Shown here: positions 29,150 to 37,547 of the stretch, piece after piece
Layout of the letters: every line of letters begins with the position of its first letter
Position numbering within the stretch: position 1 is the first letter of the stretch
NCBI GenBank assembly: GCA_902768985.1
Contig: CACXNA010000016.1
Location: 105,584-169,583, forward strand
Reading direction: 5' to 3'
Source: an uncultured Bacteroidia bacterium
GTDB taxonomy: Bacteria; Bacteroidota; Bacteroidia; Bacteroidales; UBA932
Length of the DNA: 64,000 nucleotides
The notes under the pieces: model-generated
The model's input: the letters and a program-made list of their open reading frames with translations, nothing else
The model's database searches: none
Told to the model about the DNA's origin: nothing
Translations under genes and position numbers: made by a program

Positions 29150-29742
29150 AGTGTGTTGAGTATATTGTCGATGTAGTCGAGGATCTCTTCCTTGCCGCGG
29201 TGGGTCTGGGACGAGCTGCAGAAGAGGGGAGGCAGCTCCTCCCACTGCTGCAGCAGGATCTCGCGGTCCCGCTCGATCTGGGCGGCCAGCACGTTGGGCC
29301 CCTGCTTGTCGCACTTCGTCAGGATCAGGGCGAAGGGGATCCCGTGCTCGCCGAGCTCCGCCAGGAAGTCGAGGTCGATGCGGCCGATGTCGTGGCGCGA
29401 GTCGATTAGGACGAAGAGCAGGGCCATCTCTTCCGAGTTCAGGATATAATCCTTGATCACGGCGGCCAGCTCCTCGCGGCCTTTCTGGCCTACCTTCGCG
29501 TAGCCGTAGCCGGGGAGGTCCACCAGGTACCAGCTGTCGTTGATGAGGAAGTGGTTGACCACCTTGGTTTTGCCCGGGGTGGAGGAGGTCATGGCAAGCT
29601 TGCGGTTCCCGCACAGGGAGTTGATAAGCGAGGACTTGCCGACATTGGACCTTCCGATGAAGGCGAACTCCGGCAATTTACGCTTCGGCTTCTGTGAGAT
29701 CCGGGTGCTGCTGCCTGCAAACACGGCCTCGGAAATCTTCAT
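29146..29742 (-). CDS. engB: Ribosome biogenesis GTP-binding protein EngB/YsxC
   Basis: 198 aa, a single small GTPase. G1 is GRSNVGKSS, G2/G3 are STPGKTK and DLPGYGYAKV, and G4 is TKCDK. It is needed for late 50S assembly. It is first in a directon that also contains der, a second ribosome-assembly GTPase. Confidence 0.97.
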
Positions 29743-29765
29743 ACAAACTAACGCTTAAAATCAGA

Positions 29766-29773
29766 CAAAGATA
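29766..29773 (-). promoter_or_regulatory. -7 promoter element of the engB-prs-der directon
   Basis: TATCTTTG on the minus strand, 23 bases before the engB ATG. The next plausible promoter on this strand is not seen until beyond the nitrilase gene, so this may drive eight genes. Confidence 0.55.
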
Positions 29774-29831
29774 GTAATTCTTTATGGATTTTCTGCACCA
29801 AAAATCCGCTAGAAAATATGAATTTTGTGTC

Positions 29832-29839
29832 TATTTTTG
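29832..29839 (+). promoter_or_regulatory. -7 promoter element of xseA
   Basis: TATTTTTG, seven bases before the ATG at 29847. It supports that start over the upstream in-frame ATG at 29784. Confidence 0.6.
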
Positions 29840-29846
29840 TAGGGAT

Positions 29847-30947
29847 ATGGATTGTGAATACATAGACCTGCTTGAATTGCAGTCCCAGCTGCGGGAAGAG
29901 ATCGAATCTTCCTTCCCGGAGCGGGTCTGGGTGCGGGCGGAAATCGCCTCCGTGCAGGCCAAGGCCAACGGCCACTGCTACCTCGACCTCGCGCAGAGCG
30001 AGGAGGGCCGCATCGTGGCGAAGGCCAAAGCCGTGATCTGGCGGAGCCGTTTCGCGCCCCTGCGGGCGTATTTCCGCGAAGCGACGGGCGGCGAGCTGGC
30101 CCCCGGCATGGAGGTGCTGCTGCGCGTGCAGGTGAGCTACAGCGAGCTCTACGGGCTGTCGCTGACGGTCGACGAGATCGAGCCGCGCTTCACCCTCGGG
30201 GCCGCCGAGCTGCAGCGCCGCCGCACGCTCGAGAAGCTGGAGGCGGACGGCCTGCTGGACAGGCAGCAGGAGCTCGAGCCGGCGCTGCTGCCCTACCGTC
30301 TGGCGGTCATTTCCGCGCGGGACGCGGCGGGCTACGGCGACTTCCGCCGCCACCTGGAGGAGAACGCCTACGGCTTCGTGTTCGCGCCGGAGCTCTTCGA
30401 GGCGACGATGCAGGGGGAGGACGCCCCGGCGAGCATCGTGGACGCGCTGGAGCGCGTGGAATGCGCCCCCGAGCCCTTCGACGCCGTGCTGATCCTGCGC
30501 GGCGGCGGCTCGGCGCTCGACCTGGCCTGCTTCGACGACTACGGTCTGTGTTTCGCGATCGCGAACTGCCCGGTCCCGGTCTACACGGCCATCGGCCATG
30601 ACCGCGACGTCCACGTGGCCGACCGCGTGGCGTACGACGCTGTCAAGACGCCCACGGCGCTGGCCGACCGCTTCATCGACGCCTTCGCCGCCGAGGACGA
30701 GCGCATCAGCTCCTACGGCAACCGCCTGCGGATGGCCTTCGCGGCGCACCTCGCCGCCATGGAGCAGCGCATCCTGGCGCTGGGCGAGCGCATCCGGTCC
30801 GCCGACCCGCGGGGCGTGCTGGCGCGCGGCTACACGCTGGTCGCCGACGCGCAGGGCGTGGTGGTCAAATCGGCCGCCCAGCTGCGCCCGGGCGCGAAAT
30901 TTAAAGTAATGTTTGCCGACGGCACCGTGGAGGCCGTCGCCCAGTAG
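29847..30947 (+). CDS. xseA: Exodeoxyribonuclease VII large subunit
   Basis: 366 aa, starting at MDCEYIDLLELQSQ. The N-terminal OB-fold domain (VWVRAEIASVQAKANGHCYL, residues 25-110) is followed by the catalytic domain with LAVISARDAAGYGDF, ILRGGGSALDLACFDD and the AIGHDRDVHVAD and PTALADRFIDAF signatures. It is shorter than the E. coli protein (456 aa) because the long coiled coil is reduced. It degrades single-stranded DNA together with XseB, encoded four bases later. Confidence 0.95.
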   Translation: MDCEYIDLLELQSQLREEIESSFPERVWVRAEIASVQAKANGHCYLDLAQSEEGRIVAKAKAVIWRSRFAPLRAYFREATGGELAPGMEVLLRVQVSYSELYGLSLTVDEIEPRFTLGAAELQRRRTLEKLEADGLLDRQQELEPALLPYRLAVISARDAAGYGDFRRHLEENAYGFVFAPELFEATMQGEDAPASIVDALERVECAPEPFDAVLILRGGGSALDLACFDDYGLCFAIANCPVPVYTAIGHDRDVHVADRVAYDAVKTPTALADRFIDAFAAEDERISSYGNRLRMAFAAHLAAMEQRILALGERIRSADPRGVLARGYTLVADAQGVVVKSAAQLRPGAKFKVMFADGTVEAVAQ

Positions 30948-30951
30948 AGAT

Positions 30952-31128
30952 ATGAAGGAATTCGACTATAACAAGGCGGTCGCCGAACTGGAGAAGATCG
31001 CCGCCCGCGTGGAGGATCCCGCGACGGGGCTCGACGAGATCGAGCGCCTGATCAAGCAGTCGGACGAGCTGATCGGCCGCTGCCGCGAGTACCTGCGCAC
31101 GGTCAGACAAACCACAGAAGCACTATGA
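30952..31128 (+). CDS. xseB: Exodeoxyribonuclease VII small subunit
   Basis: 58 aa, MKEFDYNKAVAELEKIAARV, then the typical helix GLDEIERLIKQSDELI. Four bases separate it from xseA and its stop overlaps the glgB start (ATGA), so xseA-xseB-glgB is one translational chain. Confidence 0.93.
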   Translation: MKEFDYNKAVAELEKIAARVEDPATGLDEIERLIKQSDELIGRCREYLRTVRQTTEAL

Positions 31129-33095
31129 CGATAAAGAAAATCTACCAGACCGATCCCTGGCTGGAGCCGCAGCGGGGCGCCATCGACGCCCGCCACGAGC
31201 GTATCCTCGCCGACCGCCGCAAGCTGGCGGGCGAGGGTCCGCTGAGCCCGGCGGTCAACAACCACATCTACTACCCGCTCCACAAGGAGAAGGGCGAGTG
31301 GGTGATCCGCGAGTGGGCCCCCAACGCCACCAGGATCTTCCTGATCGGCGAATGCAACAACTGGAAGCGCATCGACACGTATGCCTTCAAGCCCGTCGGA
31401 AACGGCAACTGGGAGCTGCGCCTGCCGGCGCTCTTCCTGCACCACCGGGAGCTGTACAAGCTCTGGGTCGAGTGGCCGGGCGGCGGCGCCGAGCGCCTGC
31501 CTGCCTACGTGACCCGCGTGGTCCAGGATCCCGAGACGAAGATCTTCTCGGCGCAGGTCTGGGCGCCTTCCAAGCCCTACAAATGGACCGGCCGCAAGCC
31601 GGGCAGGCGCCCGCATCCGCTGATCTACGAGTGCCACATCGGCATGAGCAGCGAGCAGGAGCGGGTGGCGAGTTTCGAGGACTTCCGGCGGGACGTGCTG
31701 CCGCGCGTCGCGAAGCTGGGCTATAACGTCCTGCAGATCATGGCCCTGCAGGAGCATCCCTATTACGGCTCCTTCGGCTACCAGGTGTCCAATTTCTTCG
31801 CGCTGAGCTCCCGTTTCGGCACGCCCGAGGACTTCAAGGCGCTGGTGGACGACGCGCACCGCCGCGGCATCGCGGTGATCATGGACATCGTGCACTCGCA
31901 CGCCGTCAGCAACGAGGCCGAGGGCCTCTCCAAGCTGGACGGCCACGAGGATCTCTACTTCTACAAGGGCTCCCAGGGCTACCATCCGGCCTGGGATTCC
32001 CGCTGTTTCGACTACGGCAAGGACGAGGTGAAATACTTCCTGCTCGCCAACTGCAAGTACTGGATGGAGGAGTACCACCTCGACGGCTTCCGCTTCGACG
32101 GCGTGACCAGCATGATGTACTGGGACCACGGCCTGGGCCGCGATTTCGGCAACTACGACTGCTACTTCAACGAGGGCGTCGACGAGAACGCCGTCAGCTA
32201 CCTGGCGCTCGCCAACCAGCTCATCCATGAGATTGATCCCGAGGCGATTACGATTGCTGAGGACGTGAGCGGTATGCCGGGCCTGGCCGCCCCCTTCGCG
32301 GCCGGCGGCGTGGGCTTCGACTTCCGCATGGCGATGGGCATCGCCGACCACTGGATCAAGTGGATCAAGGAGCTCCCGGACGAGCAGTGGAGCATGGGCG
32401 GCATCTGGTGGGAACTGACCAACAAGCGCGCCGACGAGCACACGATCTCCTACGCCGAGTGCCACGACCAGGCGCTCGTGGGCGACAAGACCATCATCTT
32501 CCGCCTCATCGACAAGGACATGTACTGGTTCATGGAGAAAGGCTCGCAGAACCTGCTCGTGGACCGCGGCGTGGCGCTGCACAAGATGATCCGCCTGGTG
32601 ACCCTCGCCACCTGCGGCGGAGGCTATCTCAATTTCATGGGCAACGAGTTCGGCCACCCCGAGTGGATCGACTTCCCGCGGGAGGGGAACGGCTGGTCTT
32701 TCGCGCATGCGCGGCGGCTCTGGTCCATCGCGGACGACGAGCGGCTTCGCTACGGCGGCCTGCAGGCTTTCGACGCAAAAATGATTCACTATGTGAAACA
32801 GGAGCGCATTCTGTCCGGCGAGCTGCGTCAACTATATGTTGACGAAGAGCGAAAAGTTTTGATTTTCAGCCGGGGAAATAGTATCTTTGCATTTAATTTC
32901 AATCCCAATGCCTCATTTGAGGATTTCCGCTTCCAGGCACCGGAGGGAGAGTATGCGATGGCATTCAACTCCGACGACCCTGTGTACGGCGGTTTCTCGA
33001 GGTTGGAAGCGGACGAGCGCCACTCCACCGTGGACGGATGGTTGTCGCTGTATCTGCCCAGCCGGGTGGCCCTGGTATTGAAGAAAACAAATTAA
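31125..33095 (+). CDS. glgB: 1,4-alpha-glucan branching enzyme (GH13, eukaryote-like)
   Basis: 656 aa. It forms alpha-1,6 branches in glycogen. A CBM48 module (EWAPNATRIFLIGECNNWKR, residues 60-150) precedes the GH13 barrel with the conserved regions DIVHSHAV, GFRFDGVTSM (nucleophile Asp), TIAEDVSG (acid Glu) and YAECHDQALVG. The lineage is closer to plant/animal enzymes than to E. coli GlgB, as often in Bacteroidota. The last 200 bases are AT-richer and carry a promoter-like site at 32858-32889. Confidence 0.95.
   Translation: MTIKKIYQTDPWLEPQRGAIDARHERILADRRKLAGEGPLSPAVNNHIYYPLHKEKGEWVIREWAPNATRIFLIGECNNWKRIDTYAFKPVGNGNWELRLPALFLHHRELYKLWVEWPGGGAERLPAYVTRVVQDPETKIFSAQVWAPSKPYKWTGRKPGRRPHPLIYECHIGMSSEQERVASFEDFRRDVLPRVAKLGYNVLQIMALQEHPYYGSFGYQVSNFFALSSRFGTPEDFKALVDDAHRRGIAVIMDIVHSHAVSNEAEGLSKLDGHEDLYFYKGSQGYHPAWDSRCFDYGKDEVKYFLLANCKYWMEEYHLDGFRFDGVTSMMYWDHGLGRDFGNYDCYFNEGVDENAVSYLALANQLIHEIDPEAITIAEDVSGMPGLAAPFAAGGVGFDFRMAMGIADHWIKWIKELPDEQWSMGGIWWELTNKRADEHTISYAECHDQALVGDKTIIFRLIDKDMYWFMEKGSQNLLVDRGVALHKMIRLVTLATCGGGYLNFMGNEFGHPEWIDFPREGNGWSFAHARRLWSIADDERLRYGGLQAFDAKMIHYVKQERILSGELRQLYVDEERKVLIFSRGNSIFAFNFNPNASFEDFRFQAPEGEYAMAFNSDDPVYGGFSRLEADERHSTVDGWLSLYLPSRVALVLKKTN
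32858..32889 (+). promoter_or_regulatory. Promoter-like sequence inside the 3' end of glgB
   Basis: TTTG at 32858-32861, 20 bases, TATCTTTG at 32882-32889. It lies in a locally AT-rich segment and would read toward the debranching enzyme gene 217 bases downstream. Confidence 0.4.
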
Positions 33096-33105
33096 ACTTG
33101 ATGAT

Positions 33106-35046
33106 ATGGCTTTCTTGAAGTTCAACAAGTCCGAGCTGGTCAATTTGTCCTATTCGCTCAAGCGGGAGATCCTGTGTGCGAACAAGACCGGCGCCTACTG
33201 CAACACGTCCATCGTCACGTGCAACACCCGCCGCTACCACGGTCTGCTGGCTGTCACGCTGGACCGTTTCGGCGGAGACCGTTTCCTGCTGCTGTCGGAT
33301 GTGGACGAAACTCTGATCGTGAACGGCAAGCAGTTCAACCTCGGCATTCACTGTTACGGCGACCTTTACGAGCCGCGCGGCCATAAATACGTGGTGGATT
33401 TCAGCGCGGACCCCGTGCCGCAGATCACCAGCAAGGTGGGCGAGATCCTCTTCCGCAAGAGCATCGTGCTGGCGCAGGACCGCGACCAGGTGCTCGTCAA
33501 GTACGAGTTGCTGGAGAGTCCGACCCCGGTCGTGCTGCAGCTGCGTCCTTTCCTGGCATTCCGCAATATCCACGCCCTGACCGAGGAGAATCCCAACGCG
33601 AACACCGCCGGGACGGAGATCCCGGGCGGCGTGTCCTACTGCATGTACGAGAGCTTCCCTGACCTGAGCTTGCAGGTCAGCGACAAGAGCGCCATCTTCG
33701 TGCAGAACCCGTACTGGAACAAGGGCGTGACGTACTCCGACGAGTATCGCCGCGGCTACAACTGCCGCGAGGACCTGCTGGTCCCCGGCTGGTTCGAGGC
33801 GCGCCTCAAGCCGGGCGAGTCCATCGTTTTCTCCGCCTCCATCCAGGAGGAGGTTCCTACGGAATTCAAACACCGCTTCAACGCCTGCGTCAAAGCCGCC
33901 GGCGAGATCACAAGCTACCGGGATCAGCTCCGCCGCTGCGCGGACACGCTGATCACCAACCATAACGGCCGCCGGCGCATCAACGCCGGATACTCCTGGC
34001 TCTACACGGGCCTGCTGCGCGAGACGCTGATGGCCCTGCCGGGCCTGACGCTCTACGGCCTGAACGACCCGAAGCAGTTCGAGGAGATCCTGGACAACCT
34101 GATCGCCGACGAGCAGGAGCGCCTGTTCATGCGCACCACCCAGGTGGAGGCGCCACTGGCGCTGGTCACGACCCTGCAGGACTACCTCGCCTATGGCGCG
34201 GATCCCAAGAAGGTCTGGAAGAACTACGGCATCATCGTGCGCGGCATCATCGAGAGTTACCTCCCGGGTGTGCGCGCCGAAGTGTCCATGCAGCCCAACG
34301 GCCTGCTGTGGGCCCAGAAGGACGGCGTGGCCCTGACCTGGATGAACGCCTACATCGACGGCCGGGCTGTCACCGAACGGGCGGGCTACCAGGTGGAGAC
34401 CAACGCCCTCTGGTACAACGCGATCTGCTTCGCCATCGACATGGAGACGCGCTTCGGTCCCAAGAAGAGCACCTTCGTGCAGAAGTGGTCCGCGATCCGC
34501 GACCTCATCAAGGCGAACTACCAGCCGACCTTCTGGAACGAAGAATACGGCTGCCTGGCCGACTACGTGGACAACGCCGGCCAGCACATGGAGATCCGCC
34601 CGAACCAGCTTTTCGCGATCGCCATCCCGAATTCGCCGGTGGACGAGGCGCTTGCGCCGTCCATCCTGCGTGTCATCGACAATGAACTCGTGACGGCGCG
34701 CGGCCTCCGTACCCTGTCGCCGCGCGACGCCTACTACAAGGGCGTGTATGAAGGCCCCCAGCGCGAGCGCGACCTCGCGTACCACGGCGGCAGCACGCGT
34801 CCGTTCCTGCTTCGTCCCTATGTGGAGATAAGTTTCAAGATCAAGGGCCCCGCCTTCTGGAAGCGGGCCGAGTGGCTGATCGAGGGTTTCTACGCCGACC
34901 TGAGCAAACACGGTGTCGGTGCCTTCTCCGAGCTCTACGACGGAGATCCCCCTCACGAGCCGCACGGCGCCATTTCCTCCGCACTCAGTACGGCGGCGCT
35001 TCTCACCATCGAGTATATGTTGGATAAATACAAGGAGGGTAAGTAA
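33106..35046 (+). CDS. Glycogen debranching enzyme, amylo-alpha-1,6-glucosidase (GH133)
   Basis: 646 aa. The N-terminal beta domain opens NKTGAYCNTSIVTCNTRRYH and is followed by an (alpha/alpha)6 barrel. Segments such as YSWLYTGLLRETLMALPGL, TWMNAYIDGRAVTERAGYQV and FWNEEYGCLADYV are typical of the GDE C-terminal glucosidase. It hydrolyses alpha-1,6 branch points. It has 10 bases to glgB and overlaps the GT4 gene start by one base. Confidence 0.95.
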   Translation: MAFLKFNKSELVNLSYSLKREILCANKTGAYCNTSIVTCNTRRYHGLLAVTLDRFGGDRFLLLSDVDETLIVNGKQFNLGIHCYGDLYEPRGHKYVVDFSADPVPQITSKVGEILFRKSIVLAQDRDQVLVKYELLESPTPVVLQLRPFLAFRNIHALTEENPNANTAGTEIPGGVSYCMYESFPDLSLQVSDKSAIFVQNPYWNKGVTYSDEYRRGYNCREDLLVPGWFEARLKPGESIVFSASIQEEVPTEFKHRFNACVKAAGEITSYRDQLRRCADTLITNHNGRRRINAGYSWLYTGLLRETLMALPGLTLYGLNDPKQFEEILDNLIADEQERLFMRTTQVEAPLALVTTLQDYLAYGADPKKVWKNYGIIVRGIIESYLPGVRAEVSMQPNGLLWAQKDGVALTWMNAYIDGRAVTERAGYQVETNALWYNAICFAIDMETRFGPKKSTFVQKWSAIRDLIKANYQPTFWNEEYGCLADYVDNAGQHMEIRPNQLFAIAIPNSPVDEALAPSILRVIDNELVTARGLRTLSPRDAYYKGVYEGPQRERDLAYHGGSTRPFLLRPYVEISFKIKGPAFWKRAEWLIEGFYADLSKHGVGAFSELYDGDPPHEPHGAISSALSTAALLTIEYMLDKYKEGK

Positions 35047-36338
35047 TGAAAGTTTTGATGTTCGGCTGGGAGTTCCCGCCTCACATCGCCGGTGGCCTCG
35101 GTACAGCCTGCGAGGGCATCGTGAAGGGTCTCGCCCACAACGGGGTGGAGACGCTCTTCGTGATGCCGTCCGCGTCGGGAGACGAGGATCAGAGCTGCGC
35201 CACCATCCTGAATGCGAGCGATGTCGCCGTACAGCATGTCAGCGACACGGTCGAGGAATTCCTGGACAAAGTGAAATTCATCAACGTGGATTCGAATATC
35301 GTCCCCTACGTCGATCCGGAGGAGTATTTCGAAGCCATTGAAAAAATGAAGCGCGAGCAGACGAAGGAAACGACCGTCGGCTTCGGGCAGAAATTCAAGT
35401 TTTCCGGCAAGTACGGCGCCAACCTCCTCGAGGAGGTGTCGCGCTACGCCCAGGTGGGCGGCACCATCGCGATGCAGCATGCCGGCGAGTTCGACGTGAT
35501 CCACGCCCATGACTGGCTGACCTACCTGGCCGGCATCGCCGCCAAGGAGCTGTCCGGCAAGCCGCTGGTCGTCCACGTGCACGCGACGTCCTTCGACCGC
35601 GGCACGGACGACATGGTGGACTCTCGCGTCTATTCCATCGAGAAGCGCGGCATGGAGGCGGCCGACCGCGTGGTCACCGTCAGCGACCTCACGCGCAATA
35701 TCGTCATCAACAAATACGGCATCAACCCGGACAAGGTCGTGACCGTCCACAACGCCGTGGACTTCAGCGGCCGGGAGAACCTCCAGGTCGACCGCGGCGT
35801 GCGGGACAAGGTGGTGACCTTCCTGGGCCGTATCACCTTCCAGAAGGGCCCCGAGTACTTCATCGAAGCGGCCGCCAAGGTCCTCAAGCGGACCAAGAAC
35901 GTGCGTTTCGTGATGGCCGGCAGCGGCGATATGATGAACCGCGCGATCCGTCAGGTGGCGCGGCTGGGCATCTCCGACCGCTTCCATTTCACGGGCTTCC
36001 TGCGCGGACAGGAAGTGCAGAAGATGTTCGCCCTGTCGGACGTCTACATCATGCCTTCCGTGTCCGAGCCTTTCGGCATCTCCCCGTTGGAGGCCATGCG
36101 CTCCAACGTTCCGTCCATCATCTCCCACCAGTCCGGCGCAGCCGAGGTGCTCAAGTACGCCCTCAAGGTCGATTTCTGGGACGTGGATGCGATGGCCGAC
36201 GACATTTATGCCCTGCTGCAGTATCCGGCGCTGTCGGATTTCGCCAACCGCCAGGGATTCGACGAAGTGAATGCGCTGAAGTGGAACAACGCCACGCTGA
36301 AGCTCAAAAAAGTGTATGAATCAGTAGTCAACTCATAA
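35046..36338 (+). CDS. GT4-family glycogen/alpha-glucan synthase-like glycosyltransferase
   Basis: 430 aa, GT-B fold. The opening MKVLMFGWEFPPHIAGGLGT has the glucosyl-binding KxGGL-like element in the form AGGLGTA. The C-terminal half has TFLGRITFQKGPEYFIEAA and MPSVSEPFGISPLEAMRSNV, with the EX7E pattern. In Bacteroidales this enzyme sits between the debranching enzyme and a GH57 gene and is assumed to be the glycogen synthase. No glgC (ADP-glucose pyrophosphorylase) lies in the window, so the donor sugar is uncertain. Confidence 0.88.
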   Translation: MKVLMFGWEFPPHIAGGLGTACEGIVKGLAHNGVETLFVMPSASGDEDQSCATILNASDVAVQHVSDTVEEFLDKVKFINVDSNIVPYVDPEEYFEAIEKMKREQTKETTVGFGQKFKFSGKYGANLLEEVSRYAQVGGTIAMQHAGEFDVIHAHDWLTYLAGIAAKELSGKPLVVHVHATSFDRGTDDMVDSRVYSIEKRGMEAADRVVTVSDLTRNIVINKYGINPDKVVTVHNAVDFSGRENLQVDRGVRDKVVTFLGRITFQKGPEYFIEAAAKVLKRTKNVRFVMAGSGDMMNRAIRQVARLGISDRFHFTGFLRGQEVQKMFALSDVYIMPSVSEPFGISPLEAMRSNVPSIISHQSGAAEVLKYALKVDFWDVDAMADDIYALLQYPALSDFANRQGFDEVNALKWNNATLKLKKVYESVVNS

Positions 36339-36342
36339 ACCT

Positions 36343-37536
36343 ATGAAGAAGTCAATCTGCCTATATTTCCAGGTTCACCAGCCTACCCGTCTCCGCCTGT
36401 ACCGTTTCTTCGATATCGGCAAAGATTCCCACTACTATGACGATTTTGCCAACCGCACGATCCTCAAGCGGATTGCCCAGAAGTGCTATCTTCCGATGAA
36501 CGAGCTCCTGCTCGAGGCCATCACGAAGAGCAAGGGCAAGATCAAGCTGGCCTTCTCCATCACGGGCTCCGCGCTGGAGCAGTTCGACCGCTACGCCCCC
36601 GAGGTCATCGAGAGTTTCCGTGCGCTGGCCGATACCGGCTGCGTGGAGTTCCTCTGCGAGACCTACAACCATTCGCTGGCTTCGCTCATCTCCGGTCCGG
36701 AGTTCGAGCATCAGGTGAAGAAGCACAAGGCTGCCATCGAGCAGTACTTCGGCGTCACGCCGACGACCTTCCGCAACACCGAGCTGATCTACTCCGACGG
36801 CATCGGCAAGGCGGTCTATGAACTGGGCTTCAAGACGATGCTGACCGAGGGCGCCCGCCACATCATGGGCTGGAAGAACCCCAACTATATCTACAGCAAT
36901 GATTTCGAGCCGGGCCAGAAGCTCCTGCTCCGCAACTATTCGATGAGCGACGACATCGCGTTCCGTTTCTCCGACCGGGGTTGGAGCGAGTGGCCGCTGA
37001 CCGCGGAGAAGTACGTGGAGTGGCTGCACTCCGCCGAAGGCGAGATTGTGAACCTCTTCATGGACTATGAGACCTTCGGCGAGCACCAGAGCTCCGAGAC
37101 CGGCATCTTCGAATTCATGCGCGCCCTGACGGGCCTCATCGCCAAGGACAAGGAGCTGGAATTCGTGACGCCGAGCCGCGCGGCCGCCAAGCACAAGGCC
37201 GTCGGCGAGCTGTCCGTCCCGCAGCCCATCTCCTGGGCGGACGAGGAGCGCGACACTTCCGCCTGGCTGGGCAACGAGCTCCAGCAGGACGCCTTCAACA
37301 AGCTGTATGGCCTGGAGGAGAAGCTCTCCATCCTGGACGATCCCGCCCTGTGGGGCGACTTCGGCCATCTCCAGGAGAGCGACCACCTCTATTACATGTG
37401 TACGAAGTTCTTCTCCGACGGGGAAGTGCACAAGCGCTTCAACCCGTACGACACTCCGTACGAGGCTTTCATCAACTATATGAATGTACTCAGCGATTTC
37501 ATTATCCGCGTCAACAACGCCATCGCTGAAAAATAA
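36343..37536 (+). CDS. GH57-family alpha-amylase/glucanotransferase
   Basis: 397 aa. The GH57 opening YFQVHQPTRLRLYRFFDIG contains the conserved HQP; LAFSITGSALEQFDRYAPEV and VEFLCETYNHSLASLISGPE hold region 2-3 residues, with the nucleophile Glu probably in the latter. FMDYETFGEHQ is conserved region 4. It acts on alpha-1,4-glucan, in the cytoplasm since there is no signal peptide. It begins 4 bases after the GT4 gene. Confidence 0.92.
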   Translation: MKKSICLYFQVHQPTRLRLYRFFDIGKDSHYYDDFANRTILKRIAQKCYLPMNELLLEAITKSKGKIKLAFSITGSALEQFDRYAPEVIESFRALADTGCVEFLCETYNHSLASLISGPEFEHQVKKHKAAIEQYFGVTPTTFRNTELIYSDGIGKAVYELGFKTMLTEGARHIMGWKNPNYIYSNDFEPGQKLLLRNYSMSDDIAFRFSDRGWSEWPLTAEKYVEWLHSAEGEIVNLFMDYETFGEHQSSETGIFEFMRALTGLIAKDKELEFVTPSRAAAKHKAVGELSVPQPISWADEERDTSAWLGNELQQDAFNKLYGLEEKLSILDDPALWGDFGHLQESDHLYYMCTKFFSDGEVHKRFNPYDTPYEAFINYMNVLSDFIIRVNNAIAEK

Positions 37537-37547
37537 AGTAGTAGTGT